NCBI GenBank assembly: GCA_913778205.1
Contig: CAJYUW010000001.1
Location: 22,768-86,767 of the forward strand
From: an uncultured Curtobacterium sp.
Lineage (GTDB): Bacteria; Actinomycetota; Actinomycetes; Actinomycetales; Microbacteriaceae
Direction: 5' to 3'
Length of the DNA: 64,000 bases
The translations under genes and the position numbers were made by a program. A model generated the notes under the pieces. It saw only the letters and a program-made list of their open reading frames with translations, searched no databases and was not told the DNA's origin. This document shows, piece after piece, positions 36,076 through 45,033 of the stretch (its first letter is position 1; the number at the start of each line of letters is the position of its first letter).

Positions 36076-38349
36076 ATGCACCCTCGAACGCTCCCCGCCC
36101 TGACGACCGTCCTCGCGACGATCGGTGCCGCGTCGGCTATCGGCGCGACCGGACCCGCCCTCGCTCCGCCGACCGTCCCCGCCGAGCCGGCCGCCCTCTC
36201 CACACCGCTCGTGCTCGACGGTCCCGGCGACGGGGTGATCGCCTTCACCGGGTCCGTGCGCAACGCCCGCGTCGGGCACCACGCCGACCGTGCGGCCGCC
36301 GAGCGCGCCGGTCTGACGACGTTCGACGTCCGGTCGGCGCACAACGGGTTCCTCCGCTTCGTGGTCTCCGGGACGTCGACCTGCCTCGACCTGCAGCCGT
36401 TCGCGTCCGGTGCGGTCGCGGCCCCGACGGACAACGGCTGCGTCGCATCGTCCGGACTGTGGACCGTGGACGACGGGGACATCGTGTCCGCGAGCGGACC
36501 GGTCCTGACCGACGAGCTCGTGACGGTCGACGGCACGCCCTCGATCGTCGCGGCGAACGACCACGCGCTGGGTGCGCCGACGGACATCGTCGTCCGGTAC
36601 GGCGGAGCGCTCCCCGCCGCCGCTGCCGACTTCTCGGTGCCGACGGGACCGGATGACCGCGTGGTGGCGTCCGGCACCGGCCGGACCGGCGACGAGGTCC
36701 TGCTGTCGGACGGTGTCGGGAACGAGCTCGGGACGGCGGAGGTCCAGGCCGACGGCCGATGGCAGGCTGCCGTCACGCGGCGGGACGACGCAGGCGGGCC
36801 CCTCGACGTCCTCGTCTCGGTCGTCCGGGCCGACGCTGTGGTGGGACGCTCCTGGCACGAGGTCGCGTACGGCGCCGCCGTCACGGTCGACCAGTCCTCC
36901 GTCCCACGCGGAGCGGTGGAGCTCACCGGCACCGGCGAAGCCGGCGCGCGGGTCTCGGTCGCGGGCGGTGCCGACGCCGACCCGACGACGGTCGCGGCGG
37001 ACCGGACGTGGCGCGTCCGGGCGACCGTGCGAGCCGAGGTCGGACAGCGCTTCGTCGTCCAGCAGGTCGGTGCCGGCGGCGCACGGAGCGCCGTGCAGGT
37101 GCCGGTGGACGATGCGTCGGTCGTCGACGCCGGAGCCGTGTTCCCGGTCGACGACGTGGAGCCCGCGTACATCGAGGGCGACACCGAGCCCGGCCGCGAG
37201 GTCGAGGCCCGGAACGCCGACAGGGACCTCATCGGCTCTGCGACGGCCGACCGCTACGGGCACTACGAGATCGACGTGCCGGCCCCGGGACGAGGAGGGG
37301 CTGCATCGTTCGACGTCGTCGAGTCCGAGGGGGGATCAGCGGTGTCGAACGGGTCGGTCGAGTTCGACTTCGGCGCCCCGGTCGTCATCACCGAACCCAC
37401 CGGCGGTGCCGAGGTCGGTGACCGCTACGACGTCGGCGGCACGGGCGAGCCCGGCGCCGAGGTCGCGCTCGAGGTCGACGGCGCGACCGTGCGCACGACC
37501 GTCGGCGACGACGGGCGGTGGACCGCGGAGGTCGGGGCCGAGGTCGACCCCACCTTCCGGCTCGACGGACCCGACACGCTCCGGTTCTCCGACCGGAGCA
37601 AGCCGGCGCTGACCGGGACGGGAGCCCCCGGCGCGACCGTGCGCTTCCAGCCGAAGGGATCCGGCGACGCGTCCGACGCCACCGAGACGACCGTGCACGA
37701 CGACGGCACGTGGCGCATCGACGGAGCCGACCTCCGTGTGCGGGTGCCCGACGACCACGACGCCGCGGTGGTGCACCGACCCGGTGCCGACCAGGAGGTG
37801 CGACCGATCCGCCTCGAGGCCGACGTCCGACCGGTCGCGGTGACCTCGCCGTCGGACGGGGACGTCGTCCGGACCACCGACGGCCGGGTCACGATCACGG
37901 GCACCGCCACGCCGGGCGACCACGTCACGATGGTCGCGAACGACGTCACGATGCCCCGGAGCGTGACCGTCTCCGCCGACGGCACGTGGGAGATGACGCA
38001 GGTCTTCGCCGCGGGGGACCACTCGCTCCGGTTCGTCACCGAGAACGGCTCCCTCGCCGGACACCGGATCACCGTCGAGCCCGACGGCGTCGGCACCCTC
38101 GTCGTCACCTCGCCACGACCGGGAGCGGTGGTCGACGGGACCGCGGGGGTGCTCTTCACCGGGTCGGCGACCCCGGGCAGCCTCGTCTCCCTGCGGTTCG
38201 ACCGCCCGGTCGGTCCGGCGACGTCGGTCGTCGCGGGGCCCGACGGGTCGTGGAGCGTCCGCGCCACCCGTGCACCGTTCGGCGACGTCACCGTGTACGC
38301 CTCGGTCGCGGGCGGTGTGCCGTCCCGCTTCGCGCTCACGGTCCAGTAG
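36076..38349 (+). CDS. Secreted multi-domain Ig-like repeat protein, paralogue 2
   Basis: 757 residues, colinear with the preceding protein over its whole length. Shared landmarks: [18 protein letters not shown], the Cys pair ([18 protein letters not shown]), the segment [16 protein letters not shown] and the repeats [16 protein letters not shown] signal peptide with hydrophobic core runs to about residue 30. No anchor or catalytic motif. ATG 36076 has a strong GAAGGAAG site 5 bases upstream. A sharp terminator follows. Tandem gene duplication followed by clear divergence is the simplest reading. Confidence 0.85.
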   Translation: MHPRTLPALTTVLATIGAASAIGATGPALAPPTVPAEPAALSTPLVLDGPGDGVIAFTGSVRNARVGHHADRAAAERAGLTTFDVRSAHNGFLRFVVSGTSTCLDLQPFASGAVAAPTDNGCVASSGLWTVDDGDIVSASGPVLTDELVTVDGTPSIVAANDHALGAPTDIVVRYGGALPAAAADFSVPTGPDDRVVASGTGRTGDEVLLSDGVGNELGTAEVQADGRWQAAVTRRDDAGGPLDVLVSVVRADAVVGRSWHEVAYGAAVTVDQSSVPRGAVELTGTGEAGARVSVAGGADADPTTVAADRTWRVRATVRAEVGQRFVVQQVGAGGARSAVQVPVDDASVVDAGAVFPVDDVEPAYIEGDTEPGREVEARNADRDLIGSATADRYGHYEIDVPAPGRGGAASFDVVESEGGSAVSNGSVEFDFGAPVVITEPTGGAEVGDRYDVGGTGEPGAEVALEVDGATVRTTVGDDGRWTAEVGAEVDPTFRLDGPDTLRFSDRSKPALTGTGAPGATVRFQPKGSGDASDATETTVHDDGTWRIDGADLRVRVPDDHDAAVVHRPGADQEVRPIRLEADVRPVAVTSPSDGDVVRTTDGRVTITGTATPGDHVTMVANDVTMPRSVTVSADGTWEMTQVFAAGDHSLRFVTENGSLAGHRITVEPDGVGTLVVTSPRPGAVVDGTAGVLFTGSATPGSLVSLRFDRPVGPATSVVAGPDGSWSVRATRAPFGDVTVYASVAGGVPSRFALTVQ

Positions 38350-38356
38350 GTGCAGG

Positions 38357-38387
38357 GGGGTCGTCGGGCAGTGTGCCCGACGACCCC
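38357..38387 (+). terminator. Terminator after secreted protein 2
   Basis: Perfect 14-bp stem GGGGTCGTCGGGCA with a GTG loop, 8 bp after the stop codon. Confidence 0.85.
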
Positions 38388-38410
38388 GCTGCCGCGAGGG
38401 GTGCTGCTCG

Positions 38411-38529
38411 CCGCACGTGCTCGCACCACCGGGGGCGCGCCACACGTGTCCGCACCACCGGGGGCGCGCCGCACGTGTCCGCACCACCCGGGCGCGCGCC
38501 GCACGTGTCCGCACCACCCGGGGGCGTCG
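38411..38529. repeat. 29-31-bp tandem repeat, four units
   Basis: Units start at 38411, 38440, 38469 and 38499; the core is CGCACGTGTCCGCACCACC followed by a G-run. It ends 15 bp before the tyrA -10 hexamer. Confidence 0.88.
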
Positions 38530-38543
38530 CGGTGCCGCGCCGG

Positions 38544-38549
38544 TAGGCT
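38544..38549 (+). promoter_or_regulatory. Leaderless -10 for tyrA
   Basis: TAGGCT ends 6 bases before GTG 38556. Confidence 0.55.
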
Positions 38550-38555
38550 TGGCGG

Positions 38556-39680
38556 GTGACCGACGCCCCCGCCCCGCTCGACGAACCGGACATCGACCGG
38601 CGGCTCCGCGGACCGGTCCGCGTCGTCGGCGCCGGGCTCCTCGGCGCGTCGATCGGGCTCGCGCTGCGCGAGAAGGGTGTGGACGTCGTCCTCGACGACG
38701 TCTCGCCCGCGGCCCTGGCGCTCGCCGTCGACTACGGCGCCGGACGTCGACCGACCGACGCGGACGACCCGGAGCTCGTGGTCGTCGCCGTGCCGCCGGA
38801 CGTCGTCGCGACGGTCGTCGAGCGGGAGCTCGCCGCGTTCCCCGGCGCGGTCGTGACCGACGTGGCGAGCGTGAAGTCGGGGCCGCTCGCAGCGCTCCGG
38901 GCCGCGGGCGTGGACGTCTCCCGCTACATCGGGTCGCACCCGATGGCCGGACGGGAGCGCAGTGGCCCGACCGCCGCCCGGGCCGACCTATTCGTCGGGC
39001 AGCCGTGGGTGATCGCCGGGCACGACGACATCTCGTACCAGCGGGCGGCCGTGGTCGAGGACCTCGCGCTCGACGTCGGCGCGACCGTCGTCCCGATGGA
39101 CCCCGAGTCGCACGACCTCGCGGTCGCGTACGTGTCGCACACCCCCCAGATCGTCTCGACGCTCATGGCGGCCCGGCTCCGCGACGCACCGGACGGCTCG
39201 CTCGGCTTGGCCGGCGGCGGTGTCCGGGACGTCACCCGGATCGCCGCGAGCGACCCCGGGCTGTGGGTCCAGATCATCGGTGCGAACGCCGAACGGATCC
39301 GACCGGTCCTCGCCGACCTCCGCGACGACGTCGACCGCGTCCTCGCCGCGCTCGACGACCCGCACGGCCAGGGGTCGCCGCGGACCATCGCCGAGACCAT
39401 CGCCGCCGGCAACCGCGGGGTCGAGCGGCTGCCGGGCAAGCACGGCAGCACCAAGCGCTTCGCCCAGGTGGTCGTCCTCGTCGACGACACCCCGGGGCAG
39501 ATCGCCGCGCTCCTCACGTTCATCGGGGAGATCGGCATCAATCTCGAGGACATGCGCCTCGAGCACTCACCGGGCGCGCAGATCGGCATCGTGGAGGTGT
39601 CGGTCGTCCCCGAGCAGGAACAGCGACTCGTCGAGGAACTCGAGGGTCGCGGATGGAGGATCGCAGCAGCATGGGCATGA
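38556..39680 (+). CDS. tyrA: Prephenate dehydrogenase
   Basis: 374-residue enzyme of tyrosine synthesis. NAD-binding [19 protein letters not shown], catalytic [16 protein letters not shown] and [16 protein letters not shown], then a C-terminal ACT domain (about 300-374, [20 protein letters not shown]) for feedback control. tyrA before cmk is common in actinobacteria. It overlaps cmk by 10 bp. Confidence 0.95.
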   Translation: MTDAPAPLDEPDIDRRLRGPVRVVGAGLLGASIGLALREKGVDVVLDDVSPAALALAVDYGAGRRPTDADDPELVVVAVPPDVVATVVERELAAFPGAVVTDVASVKSGPLAALRAAGVDVSRYIGSHPMAGRERSGPTAARADLFVGQPWVIAGHDDISYQRAAVVEDLALDVGATVVPMDPESHDLAVAYVSHTPQIVSTLMAARLRDAPDGSLGLAGGGVRDVTRIAASDPGLWVQIIGANAERIRPVLADLRDDVDRVLAALDDPHGQGSPRTIAETIAAGNRGVERLPGKHGSTKRFAQVVVLVDDTPGQIAALLTFIGEIGINLEDMRLEHSPGAQIGIVEVSVVPEQEQRLVEELEGRGWRIAAAWA

Positions 39681-40549
39681 ACGACGACACGGACCGCGCA
39701 GCGCAGGACTCCGGGATCACCGGCGGGCCGGACGGACCCGACACCGGTCTCCCGACACCCGGCGACCAGCCCGGCCCGCTCGGCGGCGGCGACGTCGCCG
39801 GCGGTCTCGACGGGCAGGGCGGCGGGGAGCCCGGATCGACGAGCGCACCCGTCCCGGCCGGGCTGCCCGACGGTGCCTTCGTCGCGAAGTTCGTCATCGC
39901 GGTCGACGGCCCGGCGGGCAGCGGCAAGTCGAGCGTCTCCCGTGCCGCCGCCCGTGCCCTCGGGTTCGGGTACCAGGACACCGGAGCCGCCTACCGGGCG
40001 CTGGCCTGGCACGCGCTCCAGCAGCAGGTCGACCTCGACGACGCCGGGGCCGTCCTGGCGAGCTGGGACACCTTCGACTACGAGATCGGCACCGACCCCG
40101 ACGACTACTTCGTCCGGGTGAACGGCACCGACGTCACGGACGCGATCCGCACGCCCGAGGTCACGGCCGCGGTCGCGCACATCGCCAAGCTCCCCGAGGT
40201 CCGGCAGCGGCTCGTGCAGCTCTTCCGTCAGGTCATGCGCCGCACCGACGCGCAGGGCATCATCACCGAGGGCCGCGACATCACGACCGTCGTCGCGCCC
40301 GACGCCGAGGTCCGCATCCTGCTCACGGCGGACGAGTCGGTTAGGATGGCCAGGCGCTCGGCCGAGGTCACGACCCAGTCGGCCGCCGAGACCTCCGCAG
40401 CACTCGCCCGTCGGGACGCCGCGGACGCGAAAGTCGTCGACTTCATGAACGCCGCGGACGGCGTCACGACGCTCGACTCCACCGACCTCGACTTCGACCA
40501 GACCGTGCAGGCGGTCGTCGAGCTGGCCCGAAGCACGGCCACGAACTGA
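39671..40549 (+). CDS. cmk: Cytidylate kinase
   Basis: 292 residues. The kinase (about 70-292) starts with [22 protein letters not shown], then [14 protein letters not shown] and [16 protein letters not shown]. About 65 Gly/Asp/Pro-rich residues precede it. The start is ambiguous: ATG 39671 is 10 bp after GGAGGA; ATG 39677 and 39653 are in frame. It is co-transcribed with der, 40 bp downstream. Confidence 0.94.
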   Translation: MGMNDDTDRAAQDSGITGGPDGPDTGLPTPGDQPGPLGGGDVAGGLDGQGGGEPGSTSAPVPAGLPDGAFVAKFVIAVDGPAGSGKSSVSRAAARALGFGYQDTGAAYRALAWHALQQQVDLDDAGAVLASWDTFDYEIGTDPDDYFVRVNGTDVTDAIRTPEVTAAVAHIAKLPEVRQRLVQLFRQVMRRTDAQGIITEGRDITTVVAPDAEVRILLTADESVRMARRSAEVTTQSAAETSAALARRDAADAKVVDFMNAADGVTTLDSTDLDFDQTVQAVVELARSTATN

Positions 40550-40589
40550 TCACCCGCGGCCACCGGGCCGCACGCGAGGAACCCACACC

Positions 40590-42116
40590 ATGGCCCAGTT
40601 GGACAACGACAACCCGGCGAACGACGACTTCCCGGAGTACGACGGCGCCCTCGGCGAGCGGCTCGCCGACCTCGACGAGGCCGAGGCGGAGCAGCGCACG
40701 ACCGCGCTCCGGGCCGGTCTCGACGACTACGAGCTCGACGACGAGGACCTCGCGCTCCTCGAGGCGGGCGAGCTCGGCCCCGATGGCACCTACCTCCTGC
40801 CCGCGCTGCCGGTCCTCGCGATCGTCGGCCGTCCGAACGTCGGCAAGTCGGCGCTCGTCAACCGCATCCTCGGCCGCCGCGAGGCCGTCGTGCAGGACGT
40901 CCCCGGTGTCACGCGCGACCGTGTGAGCTACAAGGCCGAGTGGAACGACAAGCGGTTCACGCTCGTCGACACCGGCGGGTGGGAGCCCGACGCGAAGGGC
41001 ATCAACGCCTCCGTGGCGGCGCAGGCCGAGGTCGCGATCGACCTCGCCGACGCCGTGCTCTTCGTCGTCGACGTCACCGTCGGCATCACCGCGACCGACG
41101 AGCACGTGGTGAAGATGCTCCGCGGCACCGACCGTCCGGTCATCGTCGTCGCGAACAAGTCCGACGACGACCGCCGCGACCTCGACGCGTACGAGCTCTG
41201 GAACCTCGGCCTCGGCGAGCCGCACCCCGTCTCCGCCCTGCACGGCCGCGGTGTGGCGGACCTGCTCGACCTCATCGTGAAGACGCTGCCCGACACGTCC
41301 GCGGTCGCCAAGCAGGAGATCGGCGGACCCCGTCGCGTCGCGATCCTCGGCCGGCCGAACGTCGGGAAGAGCTCGCTGCTCAACAAGGCGGCCGGCGAGG
41401 AACGCGTCGTCGTGAACGAGTTGTCCGGCACCACGCGCGACCCGGTCGACGAGCAGGTCGAGCTCGGTGGCCGCGTCTGGCGCTTCGTCGACACCGCCGG
41501 CATCCGGAAGCGCGTGCACCTGCAGCAGGGCGCCGACTTCTACGCCTCGCTCCGCACCACGGCGGCCCTGGAGAAGGCCGAGGTCGCCGTCGTCGTCCTC
41601 GACGTCACCGAACCGATCTCCACGCAGGACCTCCGCATCATCGACCTCGTGCTCGAGTCCGGCCGCGCGCTCGTCCTCGCGTACAACAAGTGGGACCTCC
41701 TCGACGACGACCGCCGTCGCTACCTCGAGCGTGAGATCGAGCAGGACCTCGCGCACGTCGCGTGGGCGCCCCGGGTGAACATCTCGGCGCGCACCGGTCG
41801 CCACCTCGAGAAGCTCGTGCCCGCGCTCGAGACCGCGCTCGAGTCGTGGGACACCCGCATCCCGACGGGCAAGGTCAACGCCTTCATCGCCGAGCTCGTG
41901 CAGGAGCACCCGCACCCGGTCCGCGGGGGCAAGCAGCCCCGCATCCTGTTCGGCACCCAGGCGTCGAGCCAGCCGCCGACGTTCGTGCTCTTCACCACGG
42001 GCTTCCTCGACCCGCAGTACCGCCGGTTCATCACCCGGCGCCTCCGCGAGGTCTGGGGCTTCGAGGGCACGCCGATCAACGTCAACATGCGGGTGCGCGA
42101 GCGCCGCAAGCGCTGA
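40590..42116 (+). CDS. der: Ribosome biogenesis GTPase Der
   Basis: 508-residue double GTPase for 50S assembly. First G domain: [28 protein letters not shown]. Second: [27 protein letters not shown]. The C-terminal KH-like domain ends [10 protein letters not shown] 70-residue acidic N-terminal extension is typical of actinobacterial Der. It is the last gene of the cluster; a repeat-rich gap follows. Confidence 0.97.
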   Translation: MAQLDNDNPANDDFPEYDGALGERLADLDEAEAEQRTTALRAGLDDYELDDEDLALLEAGELGPDGTYLLPALPVLAIVGRPNVGKSALVNRILGRREAVVQDVPGVTRDRVSYKAEWNDKRFTLVDTGGWEPDAKGINASVAAQAEVAIDLADAVLFVVDVTVGITATDEHVVKMLRGTDRPVIVVANKSDDDRRDLDAYELWNLGLGEPHPVSALHGRGVADLLDLIVKTLPDTSAVAKQEIGGPRRVAILGRPNVGKSSLLNKAAGEERVVVNELSGTTRDPVDEQVELGGRVWRFVDTAGIRKRVHLQQGADFYASLRTTAALEKAEVAVVVLDVTEPISTQDLRIIDLVLESGRALVLAYNKWDLLDDDRRRYLEREIEQDLAHVAWAPRVNISARTGRHLEKLVPALETALESWDTRIPTGKVNAFIAELVQEHPHPVRGGKQPRILFGTQASSQPPTFVLFTTGFLDPQYRRFITRRLREVWGFEGTPINVNMRVRERRKR

Positions 42117-42160
42117 GAGGTCGCCGGCACGACCGGCGAGCTGCCCGAGGCGGCGCGACG

Positions 42161-42248
42161 GTCCGCCGCGTCGGACGCGACCGCCCGCCGCGTCGGACGC
42201 GACCGCCCGCCGCGACGAGCGCGACCGCCCGCCGCGACGAGCGCGACC
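42161..42248. repeat. 22-bp minisatellite, four units
   Basis: Units at 42161, 42183, 42205 and 42227 with core GCCCGCCGCG followed by TCGGACGCGACC (first two) or ACGAGCGCGACC (last two). Confidence 0.9.
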
Positions 42249-42253
42249 GCCCG

Positions 42254-42410
42254 CGGACGGGAGGCCGCTCGCGGGCCTGCACCGTGCCTCCCGACCGCTG
42301 GTGACACACGCCGGACGGGAGGCCGCCGGGCCCGCACCGTGCCTCCCGGCGATCGGCGCCACACACCGGACCCGAGGCTGCCGGTCGACCCGCTCCGTGC
42401 CTCCCGGCCG
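42254..42410. repeat. Palindromic GGGAGGC/GCCTCCC repeat, three units
   Basis: Each unit reads about GGACGGGAGGCCG ... GCACCGTGCCTCCCGG and can fold. The first two are near-identical at their ends; the third is eroded on its left side (GGACCCGAGGC). Confidence 0.75.
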
Positions 42411-42487
42411 TCAGCGCGCAGTCACCACGCACCCCGGACGGGAGGCGCGGTGCACGACCGCCCCGTCGGATGCGGCACCATGGACTC

Positions 42488-43018
42488 GTGACCCTGCACA
42501 GCAACGGCCTCGGCGCCGCCGCCGACCGGCTGTGGTGCCGCCTGCGGCTCGACCGCCTCGCCGGCGGGCGGCAGGCGGAGTACGTCATCCGTGAGGACAT
42601 GCTCGAGCACCCCGACACGGTCCGCTCGTTCCGCTGGATCCGCTGGCTGCTCGTCGCCGAGACGGTCGTCGGCCTCACCGCGATCGTCGTCGCGGTCCTG
42701 CTCACACGCGCGGGGGAGACCGTGCCGTGGGCGGTGTGGTTCCGTGCGACCGTCGTGCTGCTCATCACGCTGACGCTGTACGTGTTCGCGTGGCGGGCGC
42801 AGCTCGGGTACTACTGGGCCTACCAGCGGCTGCGCTTGTTCAGCCGGATCTTCCCGATCGTCACGCTGGTCGTCGCCGCGATCCCCGGGCTCTACCCGTT
42901 CTGGATGGTCATCGAGCAGATCGTGTTCTCGCTCCTGATGATCGGGATCGGGGACGTGCTCACCTCGGACCACATGCGGTCGACGTTCCCCAAGCCCGCA
43001 CGGCGGGGCGGCGCCTGA
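42488..43018 (+). CDS. Four-helix membrane protein of unknown function
   Basis: 176 residues. A 45-residue cytosolic N-terminus is followed by hydrophobic segments at about 55-77, 88-107, 120-138 and 141-160. No family recognised. GTG 42488 has CACCAT ending 6 bases upstream, a weaker version of the leaderless pattern. It is an isolated gene between repeat regions. Confidence 0.72.
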   Translation: MTLHSNGLGAAADRLWCRLRLDRLAGGRQAEYVIREDMLEHPDTVRSFRWIRWLLVAETVVGLTAIVVAVLLTRAGETVPWAVWFRATVVLLITLTLYVFAWRAQLGYYWAYQRLRLFSRIFPIVTLVVAAIPGLYPFWMVIEQIVFSLLMIGIGDVLTSDHMRSTFPKPARRGGA

Positions 43019-43116
43019 CGGTCAGTCCTCGGGACCGCGGGTCGCCAGCTCCTCGAGCCGGGAGGCCGTCCGCGACGCCGCGAGCGACGCCAACACCGCC
43101 AGCCCCTGCGCCTCGT
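43019..43116 (-). other. Possible 3' remnant of a minus-strand gene
   Basis: The minus strand reads RHEAQGLAVLASLAASRTA then an acidic end and stop at 43022. It looks like a natural helical protein C-terminus but cannot be extended past about 43117, where plus-strand aldo/keto reductase homology begins. Possible residue of a regulator once divergent from the reductase. Speculative. Confidence 0.3.
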
Positions 43117-43725
43117 GACGAAGGTCGGCGCCCGTCGTGACGCCGAGGGGAACTGGCCCCACGCCCGCGAGCCACACGAACTCGTCGAGCAGGTGCACGA
43201 CAACCTCCGGAACCTCGGGCTCGACCGGCTCGACGTGGTGAACCTCCGGATGGGTGGCTTCGACGCTCCCGAGCCCGGCAGCATCGCGCCGCAGTTCGAG
43301 GCGCTCGCCGAACTGCAGCAGGGGGGCTGATCGGGCACCTCGGACTGTCGACCGTGAACGCCGAGCAGCTCGCCGAGGCGCAGACGATCGCACCCGTCGT
43401 CTGCGTGCAGAACATGTACAACGTCGCCCGCCGCGAGGACGACGCCCTCGTGGACGCCACCGCCGCACAGGGGATCGCCTACGTCCCGTACTTCCCGCTC
43501 GGCGGGTTCTCGCCGATGCAGTCCGGCGCGCTCGACGCGGTCGCCGACCGGCTCGGCGTCTCCCGCCTCACGGTGGCGCTGTCGTGGCTGCTGCAGCGCT
43601 CGCCGAACGTGCTCCTGATCCCGGGTACGTCGTCGGTCGCGCACCTGCGCGACAACGTCGCGTCGGCCGGGTTCGTCCTGCCGGACGACGCCGTGGCCGA
43701 GCTGGACGCGATCGGCGCGGCCTGA
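43117..43725 (+). pseudogene. Truncated, frameshifted aldo/keto reductase copy
   Basis: Homologous to the intact gene at 43953-44834 from its residue about 90 to the end. The first 90 codons are missing. At a run of six G (43321-43326) one base is missing relative to the intact copy, creating TGA 43328; the frame then resumes as EQLAEAQTIAPVVCVQNMY to the normal C-terminus. Homology begins abruptly at TGACGAAGGTCGGCG. Both lesions make a functional product unlikely, although the homopolymer shift alone could be a sequencing error. Confidence 0.85.
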
Positions 43726-43742
43726 CGAGGTGACCGGGTGCC

Positions 43743-43784
43743 GGCCTGGAGGCGCGGGTCGGGCCCGCCACGCGCCTCCAGGCC
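43743..43784 (+). terminator. Palindromic terminator-like element
   Basis: GGCCTGGAGGCGCG pairs exactly with CGCGCCTCCAGGCC across a 14-base GC-rich loop. It lies after the reductase pseudogene. Confidence 0.75.
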
Positions 43785-43952
43785 GTCCGTGGGCGTGCAC
43801 CGGCAGCGCGGCGAGCGGGACCCGACCCACGCCGCGCTCGTGGTGCGCCTCGTACCGTCCGGGCCCCGCAGCGGGGCCGTCCGGACTCGGCCGGACCATC
43901 GGGGGACGCCCGGCCTCGGCTCGTCCGCGGCCGGGCGGCGCATGCTCTGATC

Positions 43953-44834
43953 ATGACCGACAACGCCGCCCCCGCGCTCCCCGGAGGGACCTACCGCCTC
44001 GCCGACGACCTCGAGCTGACCCGGTTCGGGTACGGCGCGATGCAGCTCGCCGGCCCGAACGTCTTCGGCCCGCCGAAGGACCGCGACGAGGCGGTCCGCG
44101 TGCTCCGGGCGGTCGTCGACGCCGGTATCACGCACATCGACACCGCTGACTTCTACGGCCCGCACGTCACGAACGAACTCATCCACGAGGCACTGCACCC
44201 GTACCCGGAATCGCTGCACATCGTCACGAAGGTCGGGACGCGCCGCGACGAGAAGGGCCGGTGGCCCCAGGCGCGGCAGCCAGAGCAGCTCGTCGAGCAG
44301 GTGCACGACAACCTCCGCACGCTCGGGGTCGAGCAGCTGGACGTGGTGAACCTCCGGGTCGGCGGGTTCGACGCTCCGGAACCCGGCAGCCTGGCGCCGC
44401 AGTTCGAGGCGCTCGCCGAGCTGCAGCAGCAGGGGCTCATCCGGCACCTCGGTGTGTCCACGGTGACGGCCGAGCAGCTCGCGGAGGCGCAGGGCATCGC
44501 CCCGGTCGTGTGCGTGCAGAACATGTTCAACGTGGCGCGACGGGAGGACGAGGACCTCGTCGAGGCGACGGCCGCACAGGGGATCGCGTACGTGCCCTAC
44601 TTCCCGCTCGGCGGCTTCTCGCCGATCGACTACGCCACGCTCGACCGGGTGGCGGAGCGGCTGCACGTGTCGCGGACGACGGTGGCGCTGTCGTGGCTGC
44701 TGAAGCGGTCGCCGAACATCCTGCTCATCGCGGGGACCTCGTCGGTGGCGCACCTGCACGAGAACATCGACTCGGCCGGGTTCGACCTGCCGGCGGACGC
44801 GGTGGCCGAACTGGAAGCGCTCGGCGCTGCCTGA
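43953..44834 (+). CDS. Aldo/keto reductase
   Basis: 293-residue NADP-dependent (beta-alpha)8 oxidoreductase. The catalytic Asp and Tyr lie in HIDTADFYGPHVTNELI and Lys in HIVTKVGTRRDE. The usual His position reads DVVNLRVGGFD, so the fourth tetrad residue is Asn, as in the YdbC-like branch. C-terminal cofactor segment NILLIAGTSSVAHLHENI. ATG 43953 is the natural start. Its last codons and stop are the first unit of a 23-bp tandem repeat. Confidence 0.92.
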   Translation: MTDNAAPALPGGTYRLADDLELTRFGYGAMQLAGPNVFGPPKDRDEAVRVLRAVVDAGITHIDTADFYGPHVTNELIHEALHPYPESLHIVTKVGTRRDEKGRWPQARQPEQLVEQVHDNLRTLGVEQLDVVNLRVGGFDAPEPGSLAPQFEALAELQQQGLIRHLGVSTVTAEQLAEAQGIAPVVCVQNMFNVARREDEDLVEATAAQGIAYVPYFPLGGFSPIDYATLDRVAERLHVSRTTVALSWLLKRSPNILLIAGTSSVAHLHENIDSAGFDLPADAVAELEALGAA

Positions 44835-45004
44835 CGGCCACGTTCGGCGCTGCCTGACGGCCACGTTCGGCGCTGCCTGACGGCCACGTTCGGTGCCGCC
44901 TGACGGCCACGTTCGGTGCCGCCTGACGGCCACGTTCGGCGCTGCCTGACGGCCACGTTCGGTGCCGCCTGACGGCCACGTTCGGTGCCGCCTGACGGCC
45001 ACGT
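44821..45004. repeat. 23-bp minisatellite that begins inside the reductase stop region
   Basis: Eight units at 23-bp steps from 44821, each TCGG(C/T)GC(T/C)GCCTGACGGC then CACGT; a degenerate ninth follows at 45005. The first unit supplies the last residues and TGA of the reductase. Two unit types (CGCTG and TGCCG) occur in the order 3-2-1-2. Confidence 0.93.
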
Positions 45005-45033
45005 TCAGCACCGCCCGACGACCGCCCGGCCGT

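Larger units (their letters stand above)
42117..42487. other. Repeat-rich gap after der
   Basis: 371 bp without a gene: a 22-bp minisatellite (42161-42248), then three diverged 50-65-bp GGGAGGC...GCCTCCC palindromic units (42254-42410), and a last half unit before the next start. Confidence 0.75.

Noticed and set aside
34929..36656. Long Arg-rich plus-strand frame bridging the two secreted-protein genes
   Set aside because: Out-of-frame shadow; composition is Arg/Gly/Pro with no domains and it crosses a minisatellite.
38411..38529. Possible CRISPR array
   Set aside because: Units are directly adjacent with no spacers and no cas genes are near; it is a simple tandem repeat. The same reasoning applies to the other arrays.
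40338..40352. TAGGAT inside cmk as an internal promoter
   Set aside because: No start codon in the coding frame follows at 6-7 bases that would give a meaningful product; likely chance within coding sequence.
43331..43725. Independent small reductase gene starting at 43354
   Set aside because: It lacks the cofactor-barrel N-terminus and catalytic residues and aligns only to the C-terminal half of the intact neighbour; treated as part of the pseudogene.
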